Numbered from the stretch's first letter, positions 17,323 to 25,058 are shown. The stretch is DNA of 34,510 nt from Thermoplasmata archaeon (GCA_021802365.1 JAKAAJ010000003.1:1-34510); one strand, 5' to 3'. Numbers and translations: made by a program. Notes: generated by a model not told the origin, from the sequence alone.

Positions 17323-18924
17323 TTAAACTTTCTGACGGAGTTTGCCCAGGCGCTCACCTATTTTGTATACATTGCCACTGACTATATCCTCTGCGTCTTT
17401 TCTGAATTCATCCGGCCAGTAACCAAGTTCATAGCCGTACCACGGCTCCACCAGATTCAGTTCAGGCAATTTCAGCTCCTTCCAAATTTTGAGCGCATTC
17501 TCCATGTATTCTTTTCTGGGAAGTGATGTTGGAGGATAGGGATATTTGATTGTTGCATCAATCAGTATTCCTGAACTGCCCACTCCTCCTGGAAATTCTT
17601 TCTCTTCATGGCTTGCTCCCGGACTGTATGCTGATGGATCAAGACCCGGCATCTTTCCACTGAATATCCTGACATCTCTGGCGGGCTGTACTCTCCAGCC
17701 AAGTGCCCATATCACAGCATCCATTGATCTGATGTCAATGTCGTCATCCACAACTATGAAGAACTTCCCCCATCTAAGATCGTAAGCTGCTGCCATATTG
17801 AGAACCTGCCATGGGTGGGACTTGTTCTGTTTCTTTATCTTTATAACACACCACTGAGCCTGACTCATTTCATGCCATGCTACATCTATTATGCCGGGGA
17901 CTTTTGCATCATATTTCAGGAATTTCAGGTACACATTTTCAGAAGAAACCTGCCTGACCTTGCTGCTTTCACTTGGGGGAAACTGGCTCATTATGTGTAC
18001 AAATACAGGATCCTTTCTCATGGTTACTGCTGTAACGTCTATAACCGGCCTCAACCATACGTCAGTTGCCATATAACCGGTGTATTCGCCAAAGGCATTT
18101 CCCGGTTCCATGTATTCCGTGGATATGAGACCCTCTATTATGATGTCTGCATTGGCCGGGGCCTCCATGTCCACTGTTTTGCACTTGACCATATCCACGG
18201 GTTCCCCTGCGAATCCTCCGGCAATGTCAAACTCGTCCACACCGTACGGAATTTTAGCTGCTCCCACAAAGAAATACGACGGAGGGCCACCAACAACTAT
18301 TGCAGCAGGCATTGGTTTTCCAAGTTTCTTCCACTTGTTCCAGTGAATTATGCCCTGGTTTCCTCTGTTTATTTCCCACATCATTTTTCTCTTGCCGAAG
18401 AGATGAGCCGAGTAATTTCCAACGTTCCTTATACCAGTTTCAGGGTCTCTGGTAATGATCTGGGTTGATGTCCTGATCTGGCCGCTGAATCCAGGTAGCT
18501 CCACAGGTATTGGCAGAGAGTCCAACCCCTTTCCATCTTTATCGAGGTCGTCACCTTTGATCACAATGTCCTGCACCCTGGCACTTTCAACCATTCTGGT
18601 TTTCACAGGGCTCAGCTGTGCCTTCTCCCATTTGCCAACAATGGACTCTCTTGTGGGTTCTGCCTTTACACCCAGGGCATACATCCTGAGGGAGGAGGCA
18701 TAAATGCCTGTCGCAACAGGGATGTCATACTTTCTTCCGCTCACACTTTCAACATTGTTGAATATAAAACCCTTCCTTTTGTCCTCCGGCATTCCCCTGT
18801 ACTGCAACCTTGAGATGGCCGTTAGCTCCGTCTCCTTCTTCACAGGCCGGTCAATCTCGTACAGGAGATCATTTTCCTTCAGAACTGAAAGGTATTCTCT
18901 GAGGTCTCTGTAATAATGTTCCAT
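17323..18924 (-). CDS. UbiD-family protein with altered active site (UbiD-2)
   Basis: The 533-residue protein aligns end to end with UbiD-3 (25059) and carries a UbiD core plus a C-terminal tail ending in ENALKIWKELKLPE and WYGYELGYW. By spacing, the metal/cofactor ligands are Asn167 and Glu231, but the His position is Gln190 (RGNQG). The catalytic Arg is Ser172 (NVGNYSAHL). The last active-site Glu is Glu280 (FGEYTGY), while the position five before it is Gly275; Glu273 lies two residues out of register. The canonical E-R-E set is thus lost. It may decarboxylate by another mechanism, carboxylate, or do different prenyl-FMN chemistry. A TATA-like box (18944-18951) supports the start. The FMN split-barrel gene follows it. 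Confidence 0.88.
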   Translation of the reverse strand: MEHYYRDLREYLSVLKENDLLYEIDRPVKKETELTAISRLQYRGMPEDKRKGFIFNNVESVSGRKYDIPVATGIYASSLRMYALGVKAEPTRESIVGKWEKAQLSPVKTRMVESARVQDIVIKGDDLDKDGKGLDSLPIPVELPGFSGQIRTSTQIITRDPETGIRNVGNYSAHLFGKRKMMWEINRGNQGIIHWNKWKKLGKPMPAAIVVGGPPSYFFVGAAKIPYGVDEFDIAGGFAGEPVDMVKCKTVDMEAPANADIIIEGLISTEYMEPGNAFGEYTGYMATDVWLRPVIDVTAVTMRKDPVFVHIMSQFPPSESSKVRQVSSENVYLKFLKYDAKVPGIIDVAWHEMSQAQWCVIKIKKQNKSHPWQVLNMAAAYDLRWGKFFIVVDDDIDIRSMDAVIWALGWRVQPARDVRIFSGKMPGLDPSAYSPGASHEEKEFPGGVGSSGILIDATIKYPYPPTSLPRKEYMENALKIWKELKLPELNLVEPWYGYELGYWPDEFRKDAEDIVSGNVYKIGERLGKLRQKV

Positions 18925-18943
18925 TTTTTATTAAGAAAACCAA

Positions 18944-18951
18944 GATATTTA
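18944..18951 (-). promoter_or_regulatory. TATA-like box of UbiD-2
   Basis: The minus strand reads TAAATATC, centred about 24 bp before the ATG at 18924, with no ribosome site in between. Confidence 0.4.
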
Positions 18952-18991
18952 GTTTTTTTTATTCTATCCATTGGTTGAAGTGGTTTAAATG

Positions 18992-19026
18992 ATTTACCTG
19001 AAATATCTAAAGGTCAATTTACCTTT
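18992..19026. repeat. Direct and inverted repeats upstream of UbiD-2
   Basis: ATTTACCT occurs at 18992-18999 and again at 19018-19025. The second copy is part of an inverted repeat AAAGGT (19009-19014) / ACCTTT (19021-19026). The block lies 68-102 bp upstream of the UbiD-2 start and directly after the regulator gene end. It could bind a regulator or end the regulator transcript. Confidence 0.35.
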
Positions 19027-19029
19027 ATT

Positions 19030-19602
19030 TCAGCTGCCCGGTTCTTTGCTGAACATAAGCCTGCTCAGATGCTTCAGAATGACCTCTGCCTCTTCCGTAC
19101 TGCAAATAAGCATGATCTCTCTTCCAAGCCTGTAAATTCTCTCCACAGGATGCCTCTGAATCATGAGATACTGCACAATGAACAGGGAAAGGCCCGGTGC
19201 ACCTGATGCGTTTTCAGGGAGCCTGATCCTTATACATGCCAGATTCCCATGGTCCACATCCCTTTCCACTATTCTGATGTGCCCCATATCCCGGTATGCT
19301 AGAACAAAATTATCCAGTTTCAGGCTTTCAACATTTCCCTCTCTCTCTGAATGCCTATATTCAAGGGTGAGATTTGAACTCCTTAGAAATTCAAGCTGTC
19401 TGTCCCAGCCCTCGTCCGGCTTCAGGCCTGAGATCGCCTTCACAATAGAATTCAGTTTCACATCTTTTCCAAGCATTGCATCAACACTTGGTTTGATTCT
19501 TCTGGCAAGACTGGTGCTGTTGCATACCCCACTTCTTACCATCAATGCATGGATCGGATTATTTTCCACTATCAGGGAAACAGCATCGTTTATTCTGTTC
19601 AT
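19030..19602 (-). CDS. HTH-ACT domain protein, candidate transcription regulator
   Basis: The 190-residue protein begins with a helical block (about residues 17-60), with CNSTSLARRIKPSVDAMLGK then LNSIVKAISGL. It matches the N-terminal HTH-like part of archaeal ACT-domain regulators (COG2150-like, in which SALARRIKPEVE is typical). The C-terminal block PGLSLFIVQYLMIQRHPVER followed by EIMLICSTEEAEVILKHL looks like an ACT ligand-binding fold. Such proteins are thought to sense a small metabolite. It is the only plausible dedicated regulator in the window. It lies between UbiD-2 and the divergent monooxygenase operon, 262 bp from the latter, where it could control both. The domain assignment is from motif memory; DNA binding is inferred. 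Confidence 0.6.
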   Translation of the reverse strand: MNRINDAVSLIVENNPIHALMVRSGVCNSTSLARRIKPSVDAMLGKDVKLNSIVKAISGLKPDEGWDRQLEFLRSSNLTLEYRHSEREGNVESLKLDNFVLAYRDMGHIRIVERDVDHGNLACIRIRLPENASGAPGLSLFIVQYLMIQRHPVERIYRLGREIMLICSTEEAEVILKHLSRLMFSKEPGS

Positions 19603-19621
19603 GCATCAAAATTGTAAATTG

Positions 19622-19645
19622 GTATAAAAATCATGTTTTATGATT
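19622..19645 (-). promoter_or_regulatory. TATA-like box with adjoining inverted repeat, HTH-ACT gene
   Basis: The minus strand reads TTTTTATACC (19621-19630), about 24 bp before the ATG at 19602. Directly upstream, AATCAT (19629-19634) and ATGATT (19640-19645) form an inverted repeat with a 5-base spacer over the BRE region. That is a natural place for autoregulation. Confidence 0.4.
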
Positions 19646-19661
19646 AAAAAAACGAAATTTC

Positions 19662-19689
19662 TGAAAAATAGTCATTTTATTGAAAAATA
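19662..19689. repeat. 9-bp direct repeat in the divergent regulator/monooxygenase gap
   Basis: TGAAAAATA occurs at 19662-19670 and 19681-19689, 19 bp apart start to start. It lies between the HTH-ACT gene and the flavin reductase operon. It is a candidate binding site, but both copies are AT-rich. Confidence 0.35.
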
Positions 19690-19837
19690 ATAGATTCCCA
19701 CTATTCTGACGGGATCTCTAAATGCATTGTGAAATTTATTTATCTTCTAAGGCATTAGGTCTTTATTTATTAATCTGAATTTGGTAATAAGATATACAAA
19801 GCCAATTCATACTATCATTTGAATTGAAAAAGAAAAC

Positions 19838-19845
19838 ATTTATAG
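19838..19845 (+). promoter_or_regulatory. TATA-like box of the monooxygenase operon
   Basis: CATTTATAG, preceded by a purine-rich BRE-like GAAAA, is centred about 23 bp before the ATG at 19865. There is no ribosome site, so the mRNA is probably leaderless. Confidence 0.5.
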
Positions 19846-19864
19846 AGAGCCGTATTTCTCCATT

Positions 19865-20350
19865 ATGAGCGAATCATTTTCCGGGGACGAATACAGGGAA
19901 TTGCTGAGGAGATATCCAACAGGAGTCACAGTCGTCTCAACATCACTGAATGGCAGGGATTACGGTGCAACCATGAACTCATTTACCACTGTATCCATGA
20001 ATCCTCCCCTGGTGGCAGTTTTCATAATAAAGGGCAGCCGGACCCTTGATGCAATAGGCAAGAGCAGGAAATTTGTTGTCAGCCTGCTCAGTGGAAATCA
20101 GGAAGATGCAGCAGTAGGTTTTTCCAGAGATGGAGACGAAGATAAATTTCTGAAGTTCAGTCGCGGTGTTACTTCAGATGGCATAGCCTATCTCAAAGAT
20201 TCCATTGGCAGAATTGAATGTGACCTCTATATGGAGGAGGACATTGCAGATCATGCCATGATAATCGGCAGAGTGACAGCAGGCATCATACACAATCAGA
20301 ACACTTCAATGGTATATTACAGGAGAAAATTCGAAACAACAGGGAAGTGA
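19865..20350 (+). CDS. Flavin reductase (HpaC-like), monooxygenase reductase component
   Basis: The 161-residue protein begins with the flavin reductase-like pattern LLRRYPTGVTVVST (12-25), followed by YGATMNSFTTVSMNPPLV (33-50) and FVVSLLSGNQEDAAVGFS. These proteins reduce FMN or FAD with NAD(P)H and hand the free reduced flavin to a partner oxygenase. It leads an operon with the DUF2848 protein and the HpaB-type oxygenase, so the pair forms a two-component monooxygenase. The stop is four bases before the next ATG. Transcription probably starts at or next to the ATG. Confidence 0.92.
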   Translation: MSESFSGDEYRELLRRYPTGVTVVSTSLNGRDYGATMNSFTTVSMNPPLVAVFIIKGSRTLDAIGKSRKFVVSLLSGNQEDAAVGFSRDGDEDKFLKFSRGVTSDGIAYLKDSIGRIECDLYMEEDIADHAMIIGRVTAGIIHNQNTSMVYYRRKFETTGK

Positions 20351-20354
20351 TAAT

Positions 20355-21035
20355 ATGAAAAGACTGAAATTCAAAGTCCCCGGCCTGAATGAAACAATTT
20401 TTGTCAATGACTATGACCTCTTTATTGCAGGCTTCACCGGTTCAAACAGAGAAAATGTGGAAAAACATCTTCAGGAGTTGAGGGACCAGGGAATTGAGGT
20501 TCCGAAAAAGGTCCCCTCTTTCTACAGAGTTCCACCTGAACTAGCTTCGCAGGATAAAATCATCAAAGTAAGAGGAAAGATGACATCAGGCGAAATTGAA
20601 CCTGTTCTTCTCATATCAGAAGGTTCTTATTATATTACACTTGGAAGCGACCATACGGACAGAGACATTGAGCGAAGGAGCATAGCAGAAAGTAAAGCTT
20701 CCTGCCCTAAACCAATCGCGGATGTTGCATTCCCTCTTGAAGATGCTGTTAAGGAATGGGAGAAGATTTCACTCAAATCAGAAACATTTCGCAGTGGTGC
20801 CTGGAAACAATACCAGAAGGGAAAGGTAACAGATCTGATTCAGCCTCTGAAACTTGCCGCTATGTTGCAGGAGGAGAATGGGGGAATTCCGCGAAATCTG
20901 GTTATGTTTCTAGGAACGGTTCCTATTGAAGGTGGGAAATTCATATTTTCTGAAGGCTTTAGAGGTTCAATGTTCCATGATAATTCCAACTTTTCCGTAA
21001 ATCTGGAGTACAGGATCGAGGTTGAGGATAAATGA
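20355..21035 (+). CDS. DUF2848 family protein (FAH-like fold)
   Basis: The 226-residue protein matches the bacterial DUF2848 family in several blocks: IAGFTGSNRENVEKHLQELR, VPSFYRVPPELA, TSGEIEPVLLIS, LGSDHTDRDIERRSIAESKA (with CPKPIAD after it) and MFLGTVP near the end. No reaction is established for the family as far as I know; distant likeness to the fumarylacetoacetate hydrolase fold suggests a hydrolase of ring-opened or acyl-pyruvate-like compounds. GTGAT just before the ATG may act as a ribosome site. Its stop overlaps the monooxygenase start (ATGA), so it is made together with the oxygenase and probably acts on that enzyme's product. Confidence 0.82.
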   Translation: MKRLKFKVPGLNETIFVNDYDLFIAGFTGSNRENVEKHLQELRDQGIEVPKKVPSFYRVPPELASQDKIIKVRGKMTSGEIEPVLLISEGSYYITLGSDHTDRDIERRSIAESKASCPKPIADVAFPLEDAVKEWEKISLKSETFRSGAWKQYQKGKVTDLIQPLKLAAMLQEENGGIPRNLVMFLGTVPIEGGKFIFSEGFRGSMFHDNSNFSVNLEYRIEVEDK

Positions 21036-22480
21036 GAACAGGATCTGATTATGAGAATTCCCTCGGAAATAGAAAGGTATACATCAATGGTGAAGTTGTA
21101 ACAGATGTCACTAAATCCCCTTATTTCAAAGGGATAATAGATACACTGAAGAAGATGTATGATTATTCTTCGGATCCAAATAATCAGATGCAATTCAAAA
21201 CACCATGGGGTACAACTGGCAACAGGACATTTATGATTCCACAGGACCTGAACGGTCTAAACGAGAGACATCAGGCCATAGCTAAATGGGCTGAAATGTC
21301 CATGGGATTCGTGGGCAGGAGCCCTGACCATGTTGGATCTTTTTTTGCAGGCTTTGCGTCAAATCCAGCAGTCTTTGACAGAGGAGCAAAGCCATTCAGT
21401 AAGAACGTTATAAGGCACTACAGGAGACTTGTGGACAGTGATCTTTATCTGTCTTACTCCATAATTCCTCCTCAGGTTGACAGATCAAAAAAAGCCCATG
21501 AACTTCCTGATTCACATATCCAGGTATCTCTGGTTGAGGAGAGACAGGACGGGATAGTGGTCAGGGGATCCCAGATGCTTGGAACAGGTGCAGCGGTGGC
21601 AGATGAACTCTTCGTGAGTTGTATACCACCACTGGGGGAGGGGGATGAAAATTACGCCCTATCCTTTGTTGTCCCGATAGGTGCAAGAGGCTTGAAACTT
21701 TATTGCAGGCCACCGTATGGTTTTTACAGAACAAGTGTTTTTGACTATCCAATGTCCACCAGGTTTGATGAAAGCGATGCCATTGTGGTTTTTGATGATG
21801 TTTTCATACCCTGGAGTGACGTTTTTGTATTCAGGGATGTTAAGCTACTGCAGGCACAGTTCTTTGAGACACCAGCACATATTTATGGAAACAACCAGGC
21901 ACAGATCAGGCTTGCAGTTAAACTGCGTTTCATCGCAGGACTGGCAGCAAAAGTTGCAAAGATGAATGGAACAGACAGAATTCAGGGAGTTCTGGAGCGT
22001 CTCGGTGAACTTGCCTCCATATCATCTATGGTTGAGGGTATGTGCATTGCATCTGAGGCATCCGGATCGAAGAGGGAATACGGGGCATTTGTGCCCAATC
22101 CCAGATATCTTTACGGGCCAATGGGTCTTCAGGCTGAGATATATCCCAGAGCTGTAGGCATACTTAAGGAGCTATCGGGGGCTGGTGTATTACAGCTCCC
22201 TTCCACCTTCATGGAAATAGAAAATCCGGAAACAAGAGAGGACATGGAGAGATACGTCGGATCATCCTCAGCTGATACAGTCTCAAGGATCAAACTCTTC
22301 AGACTGGTATGGGATATTATTGGTTCTGAATTTGCAGGCAGGCACCTGCAGTACGAGATGTTCTATGCCGGTGCTCCTTACGTCTCTAGAATGTACGCCT
22401 ACAGGAACTTTGACTATAACTCTGCAATGGCTGATGTTGAGAGATTCATGCAGGAATACGATCTTCACACTTCCATATAG
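21032..22480 (+). CDS. HpaB-type FADH2-dependent monooxygenase, oxygenase component
   Basis: The 482-residue protein belongs to the 4-hydroxyphenylacetate 3-monooxygenase / chlorophenol monooxygenase family with an acyl-CoA dehydrogenase-like fold. Motifs are GRSPDHVGSFFAGF (95-108) and LYLSYSIIPPQVDRSK (138-153). Characterised HpaB proteins use Arg, Tyr and His (100/104/142 in Thermus) around the substrate phenol and hydroperoxyflavin. By alignment of these motifs this protein has Arg96, His100 and Tyr142, so Tyr and His are exchanged. It should insert one oxygen into an aromatic or pyrrole/pyridine-type ring using reduced flavin from the gene at 19865. The start overlaps the DUF2848 stop by 4 bp. 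The substrate is unknown and may not be a simple phenol. Confidence 0.9.
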   Translation: MRTGSDYENSLGNRKVYINGEVVTDVTKSPYFKGIIDTLKKMYDYSSDPNNQMQFKTPWGTTGNRTFMIPQDLNGLNERHQAIAKWAEMSMGFVGRSPDHVGSFFAGFASNPAVFDRGAKPFSKNVIRHYRRLVDSDLYLSYSIIPPQVDRSKKAHELPDSHIQVSLVEERQDGIVVRGSQMLGTGAAVADELFVSCIPPLGEGDENYALSFVVPIGARGLKLYCRPPYGFYRTSVFDYPMSTRFDESDAIVVFDDVFIPWSDVFVFRDVKLLQAQFFETPAHIYGNNQAQIRLAVKLRFIAGLAAKVAKMNGTDRIQGVLERLGELASISSMVEGMCIASEASGSKREYGAFVPNPRYLYGPMGLQAEIYPRAVGILKELSGAGVLQLPSTFMEIENPETREDMERYVGSSSADTVSRIKLFRLVWDIIGSEFAGRHLQYEMFYAGAPYVSRMYAYRNFDYNSAMADVERFMQEYDLHTSI

Positions 22481-22507
22481 GATGAACATTTAACCAGAAT
22501 TGAAATG

Positions 22508-22512
22508 GAGGA
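22508..22512 (+). promoter_or_regulatory. Shine-Dalgarno site deciding the start of the second cupin
   Basis: GGAGG ends 8 bases before the ATG at 22521. It makes this the start rather than the in-frame codons at 22500-22520. Confidence 0.55.
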
Positions 22513-22520
22513 GAGATAGA

Positions 22521-22868
22521 ATGCCTAAAAAAGAGATGGAATTTTTTGATGTGAACAGCGTTAAGGCAACACCATGCGCAGGAACTGTGAAGGGATTGAA
22601 TGAAAGGATTCTTTCCAGCGACCCTGAGACTGGAGTGGCTACCAGGATCCTTATATTCGAACCCGGGACTGACACAACCCCGAATGGTGTCCAGAGACAT
22701 GACTTCTGGGAAGAAGTATACATCATAGAAGGTGAATTCTTTGATACCACCCTAGGAAAGAGTTTCACCGCAGGAATGTATGCATGTAGGCCGCCCGGAA
22801 TGCCGCACGGACCATGGATTTCCAGGAAGGGGTGCAGAACCTTTGAGGTAAGGTACAGAATTAAGTAA
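22521..22868 (+). CDS. Small cupin protein (ChrR/dihydroxyacetophenone dioxygenase-like)
   Basis: The 115-residue protein is a single cupin barrel. Metal-type residues appear in RHDFWEEVYIIEGEF (His, Glu, Glu) and in PGMPHGPW (His). The pattern recalls anti-sigma ChrR C-terminal cupins and 2,4'-dihydroxyacetophenone dioxygenase. It follows the monooxygenase gene by 40 bp on the same strand with its own strong ribosome site, so it is probably the last gene of that operon. It may be a dioxygenase or isomerase acting on the hydroxylated product, or a binding protein; sequence alone does not decide. Confidence 0.75.
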   Translation: MPKKEMEFFDVNSVKATPCAGTVKGLNERILSSDPETGVATRILIFEPGTDTTPNGVQRHDFWEEVYIIEGEFFDTTLGKSFTAGMYACRPPGMPHGPWISRKGCRTFEVRYRIK

Positions 22869-22887
22869 TTACCGTATTCTATTTTTT

Positions 22888-22928
22888 AATGTTAAGCAAA
22901 ATGGATTTCTTTATCTATTTTTAACATT
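22888..22928. repeat. Inverted repeat flanking the promoter of the first isochorismatase gene
   Basis: AATGTTAA (22888-22895) and TTAACATT (22921-22928) are perfect 8-bp arms around a TATA-like TTTATCTAT (22910-22918). The TATA centre lies about 25 bp before the ATG at 22939. A T-rich run (22882-22887) just after the cupin gene may end the upstream transcript. Confidence 0.35.
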
Positions 22929-22938
22929 TACTGCTAAT

Positions 22939-23613
22939 ATGTACATACCGGATGTTATCCCATTGGAGGACAGAGAGAATCTGCTTGGAAAATACAGAAG
23001 CCCTAATGGAAGTGCAGAACCGGATCTTGGAAAAAATCCAGCTCTGCTCATCGTGGACATGACCAATGGCTTTGTGATGGATAGGTTCCGAACAGGATTC
23101 AGTAAAACCGGAATTCCATGCTCAGCTAATATAAAAAAAATGCTTGATTTGTTCAGGCGGAAAAAGCTGCCTGTCATCTATACAAGAGACATGACTTCTG
23201 ACCAGGATGTATACAGAATTCATCGTGGAACCTGGAACAACAAGAGTGAGCCTGTTCCAGCTGACCAGAGGACGGATTACAACACAATTTACAGCGAAAT
23301 TGCCCCTTTAAAGGGAGAACCGGTGATTGAAAAATCCAAACCCAGTGCTTTCTTTGGAACTCCCCTGATCTCTATGCTGAATTATCTCCATGTCACAGGG
23401 ATAGTTCTTACTGGAATGGTTACCTCTGGATGTGTCAGGGCAACTGCACTGGATGCTTTTTCCTACAACTACACTGTGGCAATTCCTCAAGAATGTGTGG
23501 CGGACAGATCAAAAATATCTCATGAAGTAACACTCTTCGATCTGGATCTGAAGTATGCATATGTCCTCTCTTCAAGTGAGATAGCAGGTATACTGAATAG
23601 AAGTAATCATTGA
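22939..23613 (+). CDS. Isochorismatase-family hydrolase (N-carbamoylsarcosine amidase/maleamate amidase-like)
   Basis: The 224-residue protein has the cysteine hydrolase triad: Asp40 (LLIVDMTNGF), Lys132 (VIEKSKPSAFFGT) and Cys165 (TSGCVRATALDAF). The nearest relatives by wording are N-carbamoylsarcosine amidase and NicF-type maleamate amidases, which split an amide and release ammonia. It probably has its own leaderless promoter, and stands between the monooxygenase operon and the aldolase gene. A role in releasing nitrogen from a ring-opened N-heterocycle fits but is inferred. Confidence 0.88.
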   Translation: MYIPDVIPLEDRENLLGKYRSPNGSAEPDLGKNPALLIVDMTNGFVMDRFRTGFSKTGIPCSANIKKMLDLFRRKKLPVIYTRDMTSDQDVYRIHRGTWNNKSEPVPADQRTDYNTIYSEIAPLKGEPVIEKSKPSAFFGTPLISMLNYLHVTGIVLTGMVTSGCVRATALDAFSYNYTVAIPQECVADRSKISHEVTLFDLDLKYAYVLSSSEIAGILNRSNH

Positions 23614-23676
23614 GATTTGTTAATATTGCTGGCATTTATATTTACTTTTTATTCGCTAATGGTATTCTATTGATAA

Positions 23677-23684
23677 ACTATATT
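23677..23684 (+). promoter_or_regulatory. TATA-like box of the class II aldolase gene
   Basis: ACTATATT is centred about 27 bp before the ATG at 23708, with no ribosome site in between. Confidence 0.5.
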
Positions 23685-23707
23685 AAAACAAAAGTCCTAT
23701 TGACATT

Positions 23708-24424
23708 ATGGAAAATTATGAAGGCCTTAAACAGAAGCTGGCAATGGCCAACAGAATCCTCGTTAATGAGAACCTGACAGAACTTGGGAGAGGGCATGTT
23801 GTCTACAAGATTTCTGACAACAGGATTCTCATACCCGGCCATCTGCATGATTATCAGAGATCCATTGCGGACTGCACAGCCTCTGATATAGTAACAATAG
23901 ATTACGACGGAAAAGTAATTGAGGGAAGATATCCCGAATCGATGCACGAATTCTACTTCTACTCCGCCATGTTCAGACGAAGGCCGGAGTTGAAAGCTGC
24001 ACTCCATATGCACGCATTCTACAGTAATCTGATTGGAATGTCCGGGGAAGACATGTTGTTTTCCTCAAGAGATTCATTTCTCTTCACAGAGGGCATCGCC
24101 GTATATTCAGGCCTGCCATTATTCGTGAATACAGAAAAGATGGGTGAGGAGATGGCGGATCTTCTTGGAAGTAAGGATGTTCTGCTGCATAGAGGTCACG
24201 GGGTTTTCATGGTTGGAAGAAGCATTGAAGAAGTCGTAACGAGAGCTGCTGCGCTTGAACGTGCCGCCCGCAAAAGCTATTATCTCAGGGCAATTGGTAA
24301 ATTTTTGGAGTTCCCGCTTGAGGATATAGAGCGAAGTGAATCAGCTGAGATAAGAGAGGAACTCCAGGAATCAGACTGGGGATATTTCCTTACAAGAGTG
24401 GAGAAAAGGGGCACAGTTCTTTGA
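23708..24424 (+). CDS. Class II aldolase/adducin-family protein
   Basis: The 238-residue protein shows the zinc site of fuculose-phosphate-type aldolases: His100 and His102 (ALHMHAFYS), His164 (LHRGHGV) and Glu81 in the preceding helix. Family members cleave sugar phosphates, but related enzymes decarboxylate or cleave hydroxy-keto acids, and some are aromatic catabolic, for example 3,4-dihydroxyphthalate decarboxylase-like proteins. It has its own TATA box and is followed 12 bp later by the second isochorismatase gene, so the two form a unit. In this island an aldolase or decarboxylase acting on an aromatic or ring-cleavage product is more likely than sugar metabolism. Confidence 0.85.
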   Translation: MENYEGLKQKLAMANRILVNENLTELGRGHVVYKISDNRILIPGHLHDYQRSIADCTASDIVTIDYDGKVIEGRYPESMHEFYFYSAMFRRRPELKAALHMHAFYSNLIGMSGEDMLFSSRDSFLFTEGIAVYSGLPLFVNTEKMGEEMADLLGSKDVLLHRGHGVFMVGRSIEEVVTRAAALERAARKSYYLRAIGKFLEFPLEDIERSESAEIREELQESDWGYFLTRVEKRGTVL

Positions 24425-24436
24425 GTCGTGATCCGG

Positions 24437-25057
24437 ATGTTCACTGCAAAAAATTCATGGAAAAAAGCAGGAAGCGCGCTTCTTGTGATCGACATGCAGG
24501 TTGACTTCGTATCAGACGATGGTTATCTGGCGCGAAGTGGCATTGACCTGTCACCTGTAAAGGCAACGGTTGACAGAATAGGCATTTTGATTGGAAAAGC
24601 CAGGAAAAAAGGGATACCTGTCGTGTATACCCGAACTGTGCATGAAAAGTTTACCGACTCTTCCGTATGGAAATCAAGAAATAGAGGGAAATCCAATGCT
24701 CCCGGGATTTGTGCTTCCGGATCATATGGGACAGAAATTGTTGATGGCCTGAAACCTCTTCCCGGTGAACCGGTGGTTGTGAAACACAGATATGACGCCA
24801 TGCTGGGAACGGATCTGCCTGTGATTCTTAGAACGCTTGGTGTGGAACGTGTTTTCGTTACTGGAACGCAGACAAATCTCTGTGTGGACTCTACTGCCAG
24901 GCAACTGTTCATGAATGACTACGAGACCGTGATTGTTGAGGAGTGTGTCAGTACACCGTATATTGATATGCACGTTCCTTTCCTGAAGAACTTTCATGAA
25001 AATTTTGGGGAAGTTTCGCCAATGAGCCGGGTCATTGAATATATGGAGAAGTACTGA
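24437..25057 (+). CDS. Isochorismatase-family hydrolase, second copy
   Basis: The 206-residue protein has the triad Asp19 (LLVIDMQVDF), Lys116 (VVVKHRYDAMLGTDL) and Cys149 (TQTNLCVDSTARQLF). The wording is closer to the classic nicotinamidase/isochorismatase/RutB group than to the copy at 22939, so the two are probably not recent duplicates. A GTG at 24428 could also start the frame, but I prefer the ATG at 24437, since GTGATCC at 24428-24434 reads as a displaced ribosome site. It follows the aldolase gene and converges with UbiD-3, whose stop lies one base away. It probably hydrolyses an amide or ureide. Confidence 0.88.
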   Translation: MFTAKNSWKKAGSALLVIDMQVDFVSDDGYLARSGIDLSPVKATVDRIGILIGKARKKGIPVVYTRTVHEKFTDSSVWKSRNRGKSNAPGICASGSYGTEIVDGLKPLPGEPVVVKHRYDAMLGTDLPVILRTLGVERVFVTGTQTNLCVDSTARQLFMNDYETVIVEECVSTPYIDMHVPFLKNFHENFGEVSPMSRVIEYMEKY

Positions 25058-25058
25058 A

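Noticed and set aside
17815..18468. 217-codon plus-strand frame
   Set aside because: It lies fully antisense to UbiD-2, has no start signals or known domain, and is rich in Cys, His and Tyr as typical of shadow frames.
21032..22868. Complete 4-hydroxyphenylacetate (homoprotocatechuate) pathway
   Set aside because: Only the HpaB/HpaC-type pair is present; no extradiol dioxygenase, semialdehyde dehydrogenase or isomerase of that pathway is visible.
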